The notes under the pieces: model-generated | Told to the model about the DNA's origin: nothing | What the model saw: the letters and a program-made list of their open reading frames with translations, nothing else | Databases searched by the model: none | Source of the DNA: Amaranthus tricolor | Taxonomy: Eukaryota > Streptophyta > Magnoliopsida > Caryophyllales > Amaranthaceae | Length of the DNA stretch: 64,000 nt | Assembly (NCBI RefSeq): GCF_026212465.1 | Contig: NC_080062.1 | Span: 4,862,865-4,926,864 of the forward strand | Direction of reading: 5' to 3' | Shown here: positions 49,359 to 64,000 of the stretch, one piece after another | Layout: each line of letters starts with the position of its first letter | Position numbering within the stretch: the stretch's first letter is position 1 | Position numbers and translations under genes: made by a program

Positions 49359-50943
49359 TATTAACAATTATTAGTTTGTATTTTATTCTCAATCTGTAAC
49401 TTACAATATATTTGAAAACTTGTTTGATTCGTCTCAATGTAAGTTTTATTAATATTAATTTTTTTATAACTTTCATATAAGGACAATTAAAGATATTTAA
49501 AATTAAAATAATGTGTCCGGCAAAACCAAATGAACATTTGTTTAAAATAGGAGAGGGTAATAACTAAAATCTTTAGCAAACAAAATAAATACAGTTACAT
49601 TCTACTATTTCTTTGAATTTGGTGCTCAGAAATATTTCAAAGAAAAAAAATGGAAAACTCAAAAGGTATAGTATCTAAATTAGTAGAGAACAAGATGACT
49701 ATATCTTTTAACAAAAGCCTTTAAATTAGTCGGAAGATGATATTTCAGAATCCTAGCTAATACAATGAGAAGTATTCCCTCCATATCTACAAATTGACAC
49801 AATTATATACTTCCTCCCTTCTTTAATAAACTTTTCACAACAAATATTCACAATAATTAAAAAAAATATTTTAGATAGTAAATATATTATTTTATTGAGT
49901 AATAAATTTGAAAGGAAAAAATTATGGACCATATACATAAAAAAAATATTAAAAGAATGTTAGTGGAAAAAATGTAGAGACCAAAAAAAAAATTTTTTTT
50001 TTAAAGATAGTGGGAAACATATGAGGACTATAAAAAATATAAAATGTTAAAATAAAAATAGTATAAATATTTGAGGACTATAAGCATAATTAAAATATTA
50101 AAATGATGATGAATAAGATTATTTTTATCTAAAATTTGTGATACGAGAACAACAAATAGAACACCTAAAAATAACAAATGTAAATTTAATTCTTTAAGAA
50201 ATGGAGGGAGTATGACAGTAAAAATAAAAAAATTTTATGATCCCCATATTATGTAAATGTCATTAAAAAAAGAGTTGAAATATGTAAATGAAAATAAAAA
50301 ATGGTAATTTAAGACATTTCTAATAAAAAAATTTAATAATTCTTAATCAATAATCGTGATTTGTTAATCATCACGAAAAGATAAAAAAATATAATAAAAT
50401 AAAAAAAATTAAAAAGGTAATTTAAATAAAAAAACTTCTACCTTATTAAATCCTATCATATAAGAGTAATTTATTAATTTTACAAATTACTATTATTTAC
50501 TAAAACTTTTTCAAAAAGAATTTAAGAAAATTATAAGAGACAAGACTATAGAAGTGGCAATATCCTTTTATTTGATTATAAGATCACTAGAGTGTCCTTT
50601 AAAAACCTTTCAACAAATTTGGCAGGGTCCTTTTAAGATTGACTTGTCGGTGGTGTGGTCAGTGGTGTATATTTCTACTTATTTTTTTGGTATAATGAAA
50701 TGAATGATGTTTTTCTAGCACAAAACCGTACATAATTGTACATAAAATTTGCTTGAATACTATTTTGGACCCACACATATTGCAATATTTCTAAGAATAT
50801 TGTTCCTTTTTTTTTATTTTACAATAAGTTTAAAGTTACTCTATTTGTTTTATCAAGTTAAATTACGTTAGCTTTTGAGTCAAAATATTATAAGTTTAAA
50901 AAAAGAAAAAAGTATTTTATTTTATCAAATAGAAAGTAAAAAG
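49359..50943. other. AT-rich intergenic DNA
   Basis: No gene. Around 49775-50215 lie CCCTCC / GGAGGGAG motifs facing each other (TTCCCTCCATATC and AAATGGAGGGAGTA), which may be the ends of a degraded Stowaway-like element about 440 bp long. Confidence 0.45.
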
Positions 50944-50945
50944 TA

Positions 50946-51189
50946 CTTCCTCCGTTTCACTATATTTGTTATATTTAACTTTTTAAGCAATCTAATGTGT
51001 TATTTTGATCATTTAAATCTAAATCTAAAAATTATAAAAAGTTAATATTACTAAAGTATGCGATTAGACAATTCAAACAAAATCTCACTTAACAATTTTC
51101 TAATACATTAGTCGCAATACATAAAATAAGATTGAGTGATAAATAGTATCAAAAAGCACTATGTAACGATTATTTCAAAATGGAGAAAG
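50946..51189. mobile_element. Stowaway-like MITE (244 bp)
   Basis: CTTCCTCCGTTTCAC after TA at the left, TTTCAAAATGGAGAAAG before TA at the right: inverted ends with a TA duplication. Inner motif AAACAAAATCTCACTTAAC is shared with the copies at 35553 and 52101. Confidence 0.7.
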
Positions 51190-51191
51190 TA

Positions 51192-52098
51192 CTACATAGA
51201 AGAGTTGATTCAATATAATAAAAAAAATAATTTTACTTTGCAATTTTTGAAATATATATAAGTCACCTTTTTTTAGTATAAAGAGTGTTAAAAACATTAA
51301 AAATGTTTATATTTTCTAGTGTACATGTCAAAATATTGTATGAAAAGAACTGAATATTCATTTTAACATGTATTTGAAATCAATTTTAGTAATTTTATTA
51401 TTTTTTTATGTGTTATATACTATACGCATATAAATAATATTGGAAGACTCGAACCAAAATTTCGCTAGTGTGGTGATTAGTAAATTGGACTTTTTTTTAT
51501 GTTAGAATATATAAATTGGTATTGATCCCACAATAATGATTCTCTATAAAAGAAAATCTAGCACGAGCTGTGATTTGTGAATATGTTCCAAAATCGTTAC
51601 AAATTAATTCAAAATTAGATGTATTAGCCGCCCAAAGCCTAAAAAATGGAGAATCAGTAAATTAAAGTAATATTAAAAAAAAACTTTAATTTATATGGGG
51701 CAAACCCAATAAGGTACTCGGATCTATTCCTGAGAAATAACGCTAATGGAAAATTAAGAAAATTAATTAATAATAATGAAGATGTACGTATAATTTATAG
51801 AAAAATAAGAAAAAATTGTAAATAAAATAAAAAATTAGGCTAAATATGTGGAAGAAAATAAAATTAATAAGGCTAATTCTTTAAAAAGAGAGTATCAAAG
51901 TCTTTATTTTTAAGAGTTTACAACAACACACTGTTACACAATTCTTAATTAATAATAAAAATACTTAAATTGTGGACACTTAAGGAGAAAGAAAATTATA
52001 CAAATAAAAATCAAAAAAAGTGATGATAGTAATAATATTATCAAAAATTTTAAAGTATTATAAATAAAAATAGTGATAAACTATCAAATTCGTAAAAG
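51192..52098. other. AT-rich intergenic DNA
   Basis: Nothing recognised. Confidence 0.5.
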
Positions 52099-52100
52099 TA

Positions 52101-52357
52101 CTTCCTCTGTTCCATAATACTTGTCATATTTGACTTTATACGTAATTTAATGTGTTATTTTGTTTCTTTATAAATTAAACTTTACTCATTTAAAAATTAT
52201 ATAAAGTTAATATTATAAAAGTATAAGATTAAAATACTCAAATAAGATCCCACTTGACTATTATTTTTCTTACACATTAGTCACAATATATTAAATAAAT
52301 TTAAACGATAAATAGTGGTTATAATCAAAATATAGCAAGTATGTCGAAACAAGAAAG
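52101..52357. mobile_element. Stowaway-like MITE (257 bp)
   Basis: CTTCCTCTGTTCCATAATAC after TA at the left and GTATGTCGAAACAAGAAAG before TA at the right are inverted. Inner motif AATAAGATCCCACTTGAC is present. More diverged at the right end than the copy at 50946. Confidence 0.65.
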
Positions 52358-52359
52358 TA

Positions 52360-54040
52360 TGTAGGCCATTTTGAAATTTTTGTTTCATATGTACAAAAAG
52401 TTAAAACAGGTCATATATTCCTATACAAAAATATGATCCAGCATTTTGATCTCTCTCATCTCTGTTGGATTGATGGTAAACCTATTATTCAGTTTCAGTT
52501 ATAGCCTTAAATATGTGTAATTTTTAAATAGATAGGTGTATTTATTTATAAATGTGCTAAATATAAAAATACTTCCTTGGTCACTCATATTTGGAGTATG
52601 ACCGTTTTTTCATTTTGAATGGTCTCTCTTATTTTGTATTATATAAAGTTTGAAAATTTTATAATTTTTTTTTATTTCATAAACACATATATTTCTCTCT
52701 TAAATTATTAATAAGTATTTATATTTTCCTTTAAAAAAATTAATTTTCTCTTTTGCTACCATGATTATAATTAAAGAGTTCAAGTTTTTAAACAAGCTAG
52801 AGTCCTAGTCACAACTCACAAGTGTGTCATATTGGGATATTGCACATTAATAGTAGTAGACACATGATAGTTCTCATTTTTTTTTTACAAATTGATAGGC
52901 CATTATGGGTTAAAGTCTCCGGGCCGGGTTGACGGTTGGATTTTTTAACATCCCTACTAGGATGTAGGGGTTTGAATTCAAATCTTATTAGCAACATTTT
53001 ACTTTTTTTTTTAAATCTCATTTTTATCAGTCAATATAATACATAATTTGGAGAGTTATACAACATTTTTTTCCAAAAGAGTTGCATTTTCTATTTATAC
53101 AATAAATTATTCAAATTTATTCTCACCTTAACTTCGATATCACCACAATTATGGATGAGAAGTCATGTTTTAGAATTTTTACAGTAGGTTTTATATATGA
53201 GGTTTTCAGTTCTAAACTATTTCTTTAAATTCAGAATTGCTCATAAAAAGATGTTTTGATTGAGACTTATAAAAAGGATTTTTAAATAGAAACAATATAA
53301 TTCAAAGCACAATAAAATCCATTCTCAATATTATAGAATTGCTTTATCTATTTATTAGATTCGATCAACCCAATTACTGGATTTCAAAGTCTCTTATGGT
53401 GAGAGTTTAGAGTCTTGTTATCAATTTGATGGTAAAAAAGTATATGACGACGTCATCACCGGTGTTAGTTCTGCTAATACAGTCAATACTATCAAACTTA
53501 TTTGTATTTCAATGCCATACCAGATTTAAAGACCCTTTCGGAATAAGTTGTATCAAACAACAATGTGATAGAGGGAATACTTCGGTACTAAATTTCCTTT
53601 ATAATGACCGTGACTTTTTCTACATAGAATTTTATTTAATTAAAATTGTTATGTATTTTATCAATTATTAATCTATTATAAATATCGTATGACATTTTTA
53701 TCAATAAATTTTCATTAAAAAATAGTTTTAAGTCATTAATCTAGATTAGTGAAGGAAATTAGCAAGTCACTATAGAAGTTTGACCTAGGAAAGGAAAGTC
53801 ATGATAAATGCAGACCTTGAAAGTTACACATTTGACTAATTCAGTAAAGAATTTTTGGCGCTGCTTGATTTTTTTTTATTTTTTATTTTTTATTGTTGTT
53901 TACATTGGAGCAACAATTTGATGAATTTTCCCATGAAAGATTATGTCAGAATACTTTGTCAGTAATTTTAATTTAAGAGTATTTATACGTTACCTCCATT
54001 CTGATTTAGATAAGTTTTATACTGAGCTAATTCTATACTC
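52360..54040. other. AT-rich intergenic DNA
   Basis: No gene supported. 52900-52985 holds a GC-richer stretch with GGGGTTTGAATTC, which resembles a Pol III B box but has no convincing A box. Confidence 0.45.
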
Positions 54041-54405
54041 CCTCTCTTACATTTCAAAGTCCTTTTTTTTTTTCATACTTCATTCGTTCTCAAATACTTG
54101 CTACATTTTGATTATAGGTATTTTTTTTTCTTTAAATTTATTTTATATATTACGGCTAATGTGTAAGTAAAAATATAGTCAAGTAAAATCTTGTTTAAAT
54201 CGTCTAAATATTGCGACTAATGTGTAAGTAAAAATATAATCAAGTGAGATCTTAGTAAATCTTATATTAACATAAATCAAACAAGATCTCATTTGACTAT
54301 GTATTTAATAGATGTATTAAGAATAAAATACAAATTAAGAATGATTGATAAATGGTAACCGCAAAAGCAAATGAGACATTTTAATAGAAACACAGAGAAT
54401 ATATT
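54041..54405. mobile_element. Degraded Stowaway-like MITE with a duplicated inner segment
   Basis: The segment CTAATGTGTAAGTAAAAATA followed by TAGTCAAGT- or AATCAAGT-type sequence occurs twice (about 54155 and 54217). CAAACAAGATCTCATTTGAC at about 54277 is the family inner motif. Left end near ACTCCCTCTCTTAC is plausible; the right end is unclear. Confidence 0.45.
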
Positions 54406-55637
54406 AGATTTAATATGTAGGAAAAAAATATAGTCAAGTGAAAACTTATTTAAACTTTCCAATCCCATAGTTTTATAATATTAATTTTTTTAAAAAAAAT
54501 ATTTTTAGCTATGGATAACTCCAAATATAAATGAATAATTGATTAAGATAATACATTAAATTGCGTAAATAAGTAAAATGTTTAAAGTATAAGAGAACAC
54601 ATGAAATATTATATTTTAATTTACTAGTAAATCTAATGTCAATTTGGGTATTTCTATTCGTTGTTCCACAAATAATTTCTATATTTTCATCCTATTATTT
54701 ATATTAGTCATATATATTTAACCTTGATTTTTACATATATTAGAGAAAATCATCCTTACTTTTATAAATTCACAATGCTTTATTCTTGTGGTTTCTCCAT
54801 ATACAATTAAAACAAATATAAAATATATAATCTACAAAAAATCATATTTATCTTTATATATTTTCATTTTATTTAACATTATTTTTACGTAGTTTCTACA
54901 TGTTTCTCACTTACAATTAAAGTTAACATAAAATATTTACACTATCAACTTTATCATTACTCCAATCTATAAACTTTTGCTCTTAATTTATATTTTATTA
55001 TTAGTCTATAAGTTAAAACATAGTTAAGTGAGATTTTATTTGATTTTTCTCAATGCAAGGATCATTCATATCAACTTTTCATAATTCTTTAATTATGAAC
55101 AATTAGAAATATTAAGGATTAATAAGTGCATTGAATAGAGTGCATAAAGCAAATGAGACACTTGTGGTGAATAGGAGGGAGTATAACATAGCTCGGGACC
55201 TTAACCATCGACTTATGCTTTTAGTTGAGTTGGTTCATTGACAATGTATCATAGGTGAGCATGATAAGAGGTCACATGGCCCACATATTCGAATTTCAAT
55301 CACCCTTAACTAATTAAGGTGAAAATTCAGAGTTAGATATAAAAAATACTTACTACATCTTAACTATTAGCTTATATTTTTTTAAATTAATTTTTTGCCA
55401 TTTTTTTAAATTTTAGCGAACATTCTCTGCAAATAACATTTAGAAGGAAAAAAAGTCGAAAAAAGAGATAATAAAGCTGTACCAATTAATGCAAGGGCGT
55501 AGGCCTACAAATTAGAAATTTTAAACACCGACTTCCTTTTTATGTGCTGTCGGAAGGTGGGTTCTTCAACGACGACAAAATACAACATGCATACTTTGCG
55601 TACATTTTATTTTGTTGCTATTTTATGATTATCTGTG
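54406..55637. other. AT-rich intergenic DNA with MITE and possible SINE fragments
   Basis: 55010-55185 contains a reversed Stowaway-like inner motif and right end (GGTGAATAGGAGGGAGTA). 55215-55300 has TAGTTGAGTTGGTT followed later by ATTCGAATTTC, which could be decayed A and B boxes of a tRNA-derived SINE; spacing is too long for a tRNA gene. No protein gene. Confidence 0.4.
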
Positions 55638-55645
55638 CATGCAAC
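55638..55645. repeat. TSD of the non-coding hAT-like element, left copy
   Basis: CATGCAAC, repeated exactly at 58281-58288. Confidence 0.9.
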
Positions 55646-58280
<2,635 letters not shown>

Positions 58281-58288
58281 CATGCAAC
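58281..58288. repeat. TSD of the non-coding hAT-like element, right copy
   Basis: CATGCAAC, identical to 55638-55645. Confidence 0.9.
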
Positions 58289-59691
58289 TATTGGTTTTTT
58301 CCAATAATTATTAAATGCAAAATCTTATCAGTCATTCTCCAGTTGATTTAATGTACACAAAAATAATAAATTATATATAGTGAGAATTATTAGTTCGTAA
58401 AATGGGGTAATATTGATAGACATTTAAATCGCAATATTAATTTATGATTTCTACAAAATTTAAAAATAGACGGAGATTGTAATATTAGTAATATCTAACG
58501 ATCCTACATAAAATAAAATTATGAGAGGTAGGATCATAATAAAATTATACGTTCCTAAGATCTAACGATATGATCTACTAAATTTAGTCTAAATTATTAT
58601 CAATATATATTTCTTATTCTCCATCTTTCATTTACTTCTTTCACGTACGCACATATGATTGAAATATTCATTATCATAATTTTGAAAATTAAAACGCTTT
58701 AATTTATCGACATGGAGTTTTCAACTAATTATTAATTTTTTTTTTCTCAATTTAAAAAATAAAGTTTAAGAAATTCTAATCATAAATTTTAACTTTTAAG
58801 TTTATTTGTAACATTATACGATTTTACGATTATATTCAATCTATTCAATCCTATCTCTTGTATGATTCCAAGTAAGATTTTAATCTAACAACTTCTGTTA
58901 TAGTATTAAAATATATTGAAAATATATGATGTATTTTGTATATTTCTCACTTGTGTTGCAAACAAACCTCATAAACCGATGTCTACGAACATTCAACCAC
59001 AAAAATTTAGTTTCTAGATTTATTAACTAGCAAATACCAAAAAAAAAATAAAAATAAAAAAAAATTAACAAGCAAATATAAGCACAAGGGAACAAGGAAG
59101 AGGGAATATAATGAAGCCACAATTAAACAAGGGGTCCGGTCTTTGTCTCGGTATGATACATTTGATTAGATGGGTTCAAACTTCAAAGCTGATGACTTCA
59201 TTTTTATCTGATTTGATTTGTTTTTATTTTAAAATTAAAATAATAATTATGCAAAATTTAACACGGACAATTCTATTTTAAATTAATTTAAAATATTTAA
59301 TTTAAAATTGGCTCAATTAATCAAATAAGTTCCTTTACATTTGATACAATTGTTTGCATTGCATGTCCATTCAACATGCATTCCAATGTTACCTAGCTAG
59401 AGCTTTCTTTTTACTACATGATTGGTTCATGAGATCATTTCTCTTATGTCCCATTATATTTGTCTAATAGGTGTTTTATGAGGAAATAAAAAAAATCAAG
59501 TAAATTTTATTTTATTTAAAAATATGAGAAATATGTGAATGCGTTAAAAATATAAATTAAATATGTGAATAAAAATTAAAGAAAAAATATAACTTTATGA
59601 TCAAAAATAAAAGTGAAACAAACTTTATAAAACCGATACGAAAGAGTGGAACAAATTTTCGGTAGCAATGTAGCATGCATTGTACTTATTT
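58289..59691. other. AT-rich intergenic DNA
   Basis: No gene. 58430-58575 contains TAACGATCCTAC and AGGTAGGATCAT-like segments resembling the MITE at 59700. Confidence 0.5.
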
Positions 59692-59699
59692 GTCCCAAT

Positions 59700-60196
59700 A
59701 TTAAAATCACGATTCTGATATACGATTCTACGATCCAAAAGTAAGAGAGCGATTCGAATCGTACGTAGAATCGTAAGTTGGTAGAATCTTACGATTCTAA
59801 TTAGAATAAAATTTGTAGAGGTAGAATCATAACACGATTCTACGATCCTACGATTTAACGATTCAATTCTACAAATTTATTCCTAATTTTTTTTAATTTT
59901 TCTTATGTACCAAATTTTCTTAAAAGTTAACGATCCATCATCATAATTATTAAAAAAATCAATTTATTCATCGGTATGAAGATTTAAACTAATTATCAAA
60001 CATTGTTCTATTTCATTCTTTAGAATGAAGTGAATGAAACTTTAATTAATAAACTTAAACTTTTGAGGTGAATATTTATGTCTACATAGAAAATTTAAGT
60101 TTATTGTAGAATCTTACGATTCTACGATTCGATTCTACCAATTCGATTCTACAGATGTGAACGATTCTAAGTAAAATCCCGATTTTAACAACTTTG
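59700..60196. mobile_element. CGATTCTA-rich MITE, about 497 bp
   Basis: TTAAAATCACGATTC at the left faces GGGATTTT... in reverse at the right (TTAAAATCGGGATTTTAC). Flanks GTCCCAAT (59692-59699) and ATCCCAAT (60197-60204) agree in seven of eight bases. Both arms carry dense TACGATTCTACGAT motifs in both orientations; the middle (about 59880-60105) is plain AT-rich DNA. Confidence 0.6.
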
Positions 60197-60228
60197 ATCC
60201 CAATTATAAGTTTACTAGCTATATTTCA

Positions 60229-63200
60229 TGTAACACCCCTGAATTTCCAACTCCTGAAACGAAACTAGAAATCGTGAAGGAAGACAGGAAATTCAGGTGT
60301 TACATAAAAGAAAAGGGAAGGTGATAGTGCAAATTTAAATAACCGCAAGCGCACGGTTGACGTGAAGCTGTGGGTCGAACACAAGGAGGTGAGTTAATCC
60401 AATTGGTTGTTTAATGACTACAAGACACGGATTGAACAAGTTGAGAAGCTAGTATTACGATGCAAATAAACTAGTGCAAAAACAGAAACGATATGGAGAT
60501 AACAATGATATGACAAGCTCTAGGGCGTCGGGCGTCACCTAATTCCAACATGGGAGTCAATCACTCTCATGATAATATGAAATTGAGTCATCAACGTAAT
60601 TAAACGTGATCTAATTAATCTCAAGCTTCCGCTCTATTGATTAATATCGATTTAAGACCAAACTAGTGTTAATCCTCAAAATTCTGTTCTATTGGTTAAA
60701 CTAGAAGGAATTTAACTTAAATATATCTCAATTCTAAATTAATCCTAATCTCAAACTTCCGTTTTGTTGAAAAGGTTAATAAAGATGTTTAAATCGAAAT
60801 TCATTAAGCATAGGTTCAATTATAGACTCAATCCACACACAATCAATCGATAAAATATTTTCCTGTGCTTTGAATTAGGGATTATGCCCTAACCCTAGAT
60901 AAGAAAACTACTCACTATGCATAATAACGAAGAACATGCAATAAATGATAGACAACATCAAATAACAAAACAATAAACAAGAAAACTTACAAATCTTGAG
61001 AAGAACGTAGTTGTAAATTGCGAGGAATTAAAGAGTAACAATGGTGTTCAACAATGGATCTTCAATGAAAACTAACTAAAAAACTAGAGAGAATTCTCTG
61101 AAATTAATTAAAGAAAATTAAACTAAAAACTGATTCTAATGATAAGAGTAACCACCACTTTAAATAGTGGCTCCAAAAATTAGGAAAATCGCCAGGCAGG
61201 GTGCACAGCCGAGTCGGCTGTGGTAAGTGCTCAGCAGAAAGCCGAGTCGGATTTTGATGAAATAAAAACATGGATTTTCCAGAAACTTAAGCCGACTCGG
61301 CGGTAGCTTCTTTTTCACAAAAGCCGAGTCTGCTTTTTATGCAAAAAGTCGAGTCGCCGTTTTATGCTGAAAAATTGCAGCAAATTCAAATCGGCTGTCA
61401 GAATTGGACATGCAATATACCGTTGAAAAGCTCTTGAAGTCTAGTTTCCAATGCCGTAAACCTTGCATTAATGCAATCTATCTATCAAAAGTTATGACTA
61501 AAAGAATGAGCATGTATCAAATTTCACTTTAAAACTTTTGCATTTTAAACACTTTTCAACTCTTTTGCCCATCTTCATTGTAAAACATCTTCAAACGAGA
61601 AATAATCTCCTTAGTAAACTCCGTCATCATTAAAATCATAAGAATTATGCTTAAAAATGATCTAAACAGCTCAAAATCAACATGAATAACCAAAATGAGC
61701 AAAGTAACATAAATCTTCAAAATAAGCACGAAATTACTAACAATAATCATCATTAAGGAGTATAAAATGATGTGAATAAGTGCAAATAATTGCACTTATC
61801 AGAAGTAATTAAAATAAACGCTAAAGATTAATTAAAAAGGTGAGTAAGCAGAAATTTCGGTAGCAACTCGGTTAAAATTGAGGATGTGACAAGGATATAT
61901 AAATGATTAACATAACTAAACTAATGTAAGACCTTTAATGCCTTTCAAAAATACGTCACGACGGAATGAATCGTCGGCTTCTCAAATCATCAACTCTAAC
62001 AAGGATCATGATTCCAATGTTAACGCATCGATTTGACGGATACTAAAGGAGTATTCTCACTCTACACATCCAAAAACTACGCAGCGAAACTATGGATCAT
62101 ACAAGGAGTCACATGGCTCCATACGAAAGAAATTATACAATCCCAAAAGAAAACTTTACAAGTAATATAGAAGCTGCAACCATTAGGCAACTTGTACACA
62201 ATTGTTACGACCGTACTTTGCTCTTTCCCCCAATGCAAAGCAAAAGAAGCTCCTATACTTGTCACGTCAAGCTATGATCCTCCTCCTGCTCAACATAATG
62301 ACCATAGTCAGATGTGTTATAGCAGGAACATCATAGAGAGTTAGGAACAAACAACAACAAACACATACACGTCAGTAATTAATAAACTTATAACAATTAG
62401 AGTCATTGAACACAACTATAGACAACGATATAGTATGGCAATAACGAGTCTACTCATTTGTTGAAACACCTCTATTTACTCATAATTTCTCTTTCAAACT
62501 ACTAATCTCTCGAAGTATATTCAAAGGTAGTGGATCTTTCTCTATTCATGGTATAGTGACATGGCCAAGGGCGTTATTGGCCACTTGGTGGCCATGTCAA
62601 AGTATGAGCTCATGCCCCCTCCAGCTGACCCTCTCGGGTCTTACCTTCGAGAAAAACTAACACACTGGGGTACTAAACCAGTGAAAAGGCCACCATATTG
62701 GGGTTTGCAAGGCCCCCATGGTAACACCTCGGTCAAGGGGCGTTATCGGCCATCCGACGCCCAATAACCCAAGCAGGCTCATACCCCCGTTACGGTGATC
62801 CCGTTAGATCTCACCTAGGGAAATACTAAATCAACCGGACATAATCTAGTTGACTCACGCCAACTAATCATGATCAAGGCTCAAAAAGTACGAAATCACT
62901 TCGATACCACACACAAGCATGGTGCGTTCTCTACTATATAGAAATCTGTTCTCACAGTCTCCTAATGCTTTTATTCTACTTGCCTATATCACCATTATGA
63001 CTATACACTAGCATAGTTTACTTTCTGACACTCTATAATCCTAATACGATGCATAAAATCATAAAATATGGATAATACTTTGAAACGATGAATATGATAA
63101 TTAATTACTGCGTGTACGTAGCTGCAAGCGTCACTGCACAACCACAAGTTACAAAAATCACCCGACTAAGGTTTTACTTTCCTCTTATGAAGTGGGCAGC

Positions 63201-64000
63201 TATATAAGTTATGAATAGAACTAATAAGTTCCCTTAACTACTTTGTCATATCAGCTAAAAGCCAAAGTAACCACTATCATCCATTCACGACAAGTTTTCA
63301 ATTACTTCTAGCACGTACGCATCTCATTCAACACCAAGCATAATCGTCAATTCAATAATAACACAAGTTTTTCCATCGACAAAGAATAAAAGGATTATGT
63401 CGACTGTTTCATTACACCAACTAACTTTGAGTTATAACGATTCACATTATCTTAAAATAAAACGACGATTCACACTTAAGTCTCACAATGTTAATGTACT
63501 GCTAATGTGACGACAAGGACAAATCTTAAAGTTATCACATCGCAATATCACTTATTATATTCTCCAAGGTTAGAAAGAACAAAAATCAAGACATTATAAC
63601 AAGCAACTTTAATAATTCTCAACAGTTGACACTATGTTCATACCCTTACTAATATCATTTAATTATAACTTCAATAACCTAACGAGTAATTGTAATCAAC
63701 ATTAATAATTTCTTTTACTTCAACAAGGCCAATTAAGACTACCACACCTAACCAAACTCCCACATTCAACACAAATAAAGTTACTCATGTATTAAGACAC
63801 CATCAAAATAGCACACAACCATTATTTTCATTCATACTTCAAACCCTAAGTCATAAATATGTTAAATTCATCAAACAAACTCTTACCCACAAAAAGATTC
63901 AATGAAAATAATACAAAGTTCAACAATTTTCATTCATATTTCAAAACCCATTTCATAAGTACATTCAAAACATCAATCAAATTCTTACCCATAACAAGAT
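60229..64000 (-). mobile_element. Reverse-oriented LTR of the TGTAACACCCC family, runs off the window
   Basis: TGTAACACCCCTGAATTTCC at 60229 is the reversed 3' end of the family; its terminal inverted repeat closes at CAGGTGTTACA (60304). Beyond a nested insertion (60322-61801) the sequence continues with reversed family landmarks: AAAAAGGTGAGTA near 61834, GGCCATG-rich blocks at 62560-62730, and TACTGCGTGTACGTAGCTGC near 63105. Comparison with solo LTR 1 suggests that several hundred more bases lie beyond 64000. Whether it is solo or part of a full element cannot be told. Confidence 0.82.
60322..61801 (-). mobile_element. Solo LTR of a second retrotransposon family, nested, 1,480 bp
   Basis: On the minus strand it starts TGATAAGTGCAATTATTTGC and ends AATTTGCACTATCA. 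Flanks are GAAGG (60317-60321) and GAAGT (61802-61806), a 5-bp TSD with one mismatch. The interrupted host LTR resumes exactly where expected by comparison with solo LTR 1. The TGATAAGTGCAATTATTTGCAC start and the ACCGTGCGCTTGCGGT end are typical of plant Ty3/Gypsy Tat/Athila-type LTRs, an assignment from memory. Contains several GCCGAGTCGG motifs at 61206-61355. Confidence 0.75.

Noticed and set aside
52900..52990. Possible tRNA gene (GGGGTTTGAATTC)
   Set aside because: No cloverleaf could be formed and no A box is present at the right distance.
53426..53671. 81-codon frame as a small gene
   Set aside because: Length is within chance for this composition and no motif, splice context or homology is recognisable.
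55215..55300. Possible tRNA gene or intact SINE
   Set aside because: A-box-like and B-box-like motifs are too far apart for a tRNA and no poly-A tail or TSD was seen; at most a decayed SINE fragment.

Overview
The window is AT-rich nuclear DNA from a flowering plant. A plant BAHD acyltransferase gene, remains of an ABI4-type AP2/ERF gene, MULE transposases joined to the plant mobile domain (PMD), hAT and Copia remnants, Stowaway-type MITEs and solo LTRs starting TGTAACACCCC all point to a eudicot with a repeat-rich genome. The style of the repeats would fit Caryophyllales, but that is an impression only. Exactly one gene looks intact: an intronless BAHD acyltransferase (33451-34779, minus). 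A second host gene, an ABI4-like transcription factor (about 19234-20255, minus), is recognisable but broken.

Layout. 1-2194: intergenic, with a candidate PIF/Harbinger-like element (774-1738). 2204-8908: a Mutator-like element with a perfect 9-bp target-site duplication (TSD). It carries a PMD fusion gene whose 5'UTR intron received a 2.95-kb LTR, now solo (5336-8289). 10984-13432: second solo LTR of the same family. 13555-14049: a 286-bp MITE inside a (TA)n microsatellite. 14050-22919: intergenic DNA, small MITEs and the ABI4-like pseudogene. 22920-24665: 5' LTR and decayed gag of a Copia element. 26768-32689: second PMD-type Mutator-like element, holding a long (TA)n tract and a second copy of the 286-bp MITE. 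33451-34779: BAHD gene. 36646-40121: complete hAT element with an 8-bp TSD and a transposase gene carrying one clear stop. 40645-41205: inverted-repeat element filled with a 21-bp minisatellite. 45767-48495: third solo LTR. 49062-55190: short hAT and Stowaway MITEs. 55646-58280: non-coding hAT-like element with a perfect TSD. 59700-60196: CGATTCTA-rich MITE. 60229-64000: a fourth, reverse-oriented LTR of the TGTAACACCCC family, itself containing a nested 1.48-kb solo LTR of another family.

The window is mainly a record of layered transposition and decay. TSDs allow exact boundaries for several elements and a relative insertion order (solo LTR after MULE; second-family LTR after first-family LTR). 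The least ordinary observations are the two PMD-type MULEs, which share gene architecture and subterminal perfect or near-perfect hairpins; the pair of equal-length MITEs sitting in (TA)n tracts; and the LTR family whose 3'-terminal stem is kept while its sequence changes.
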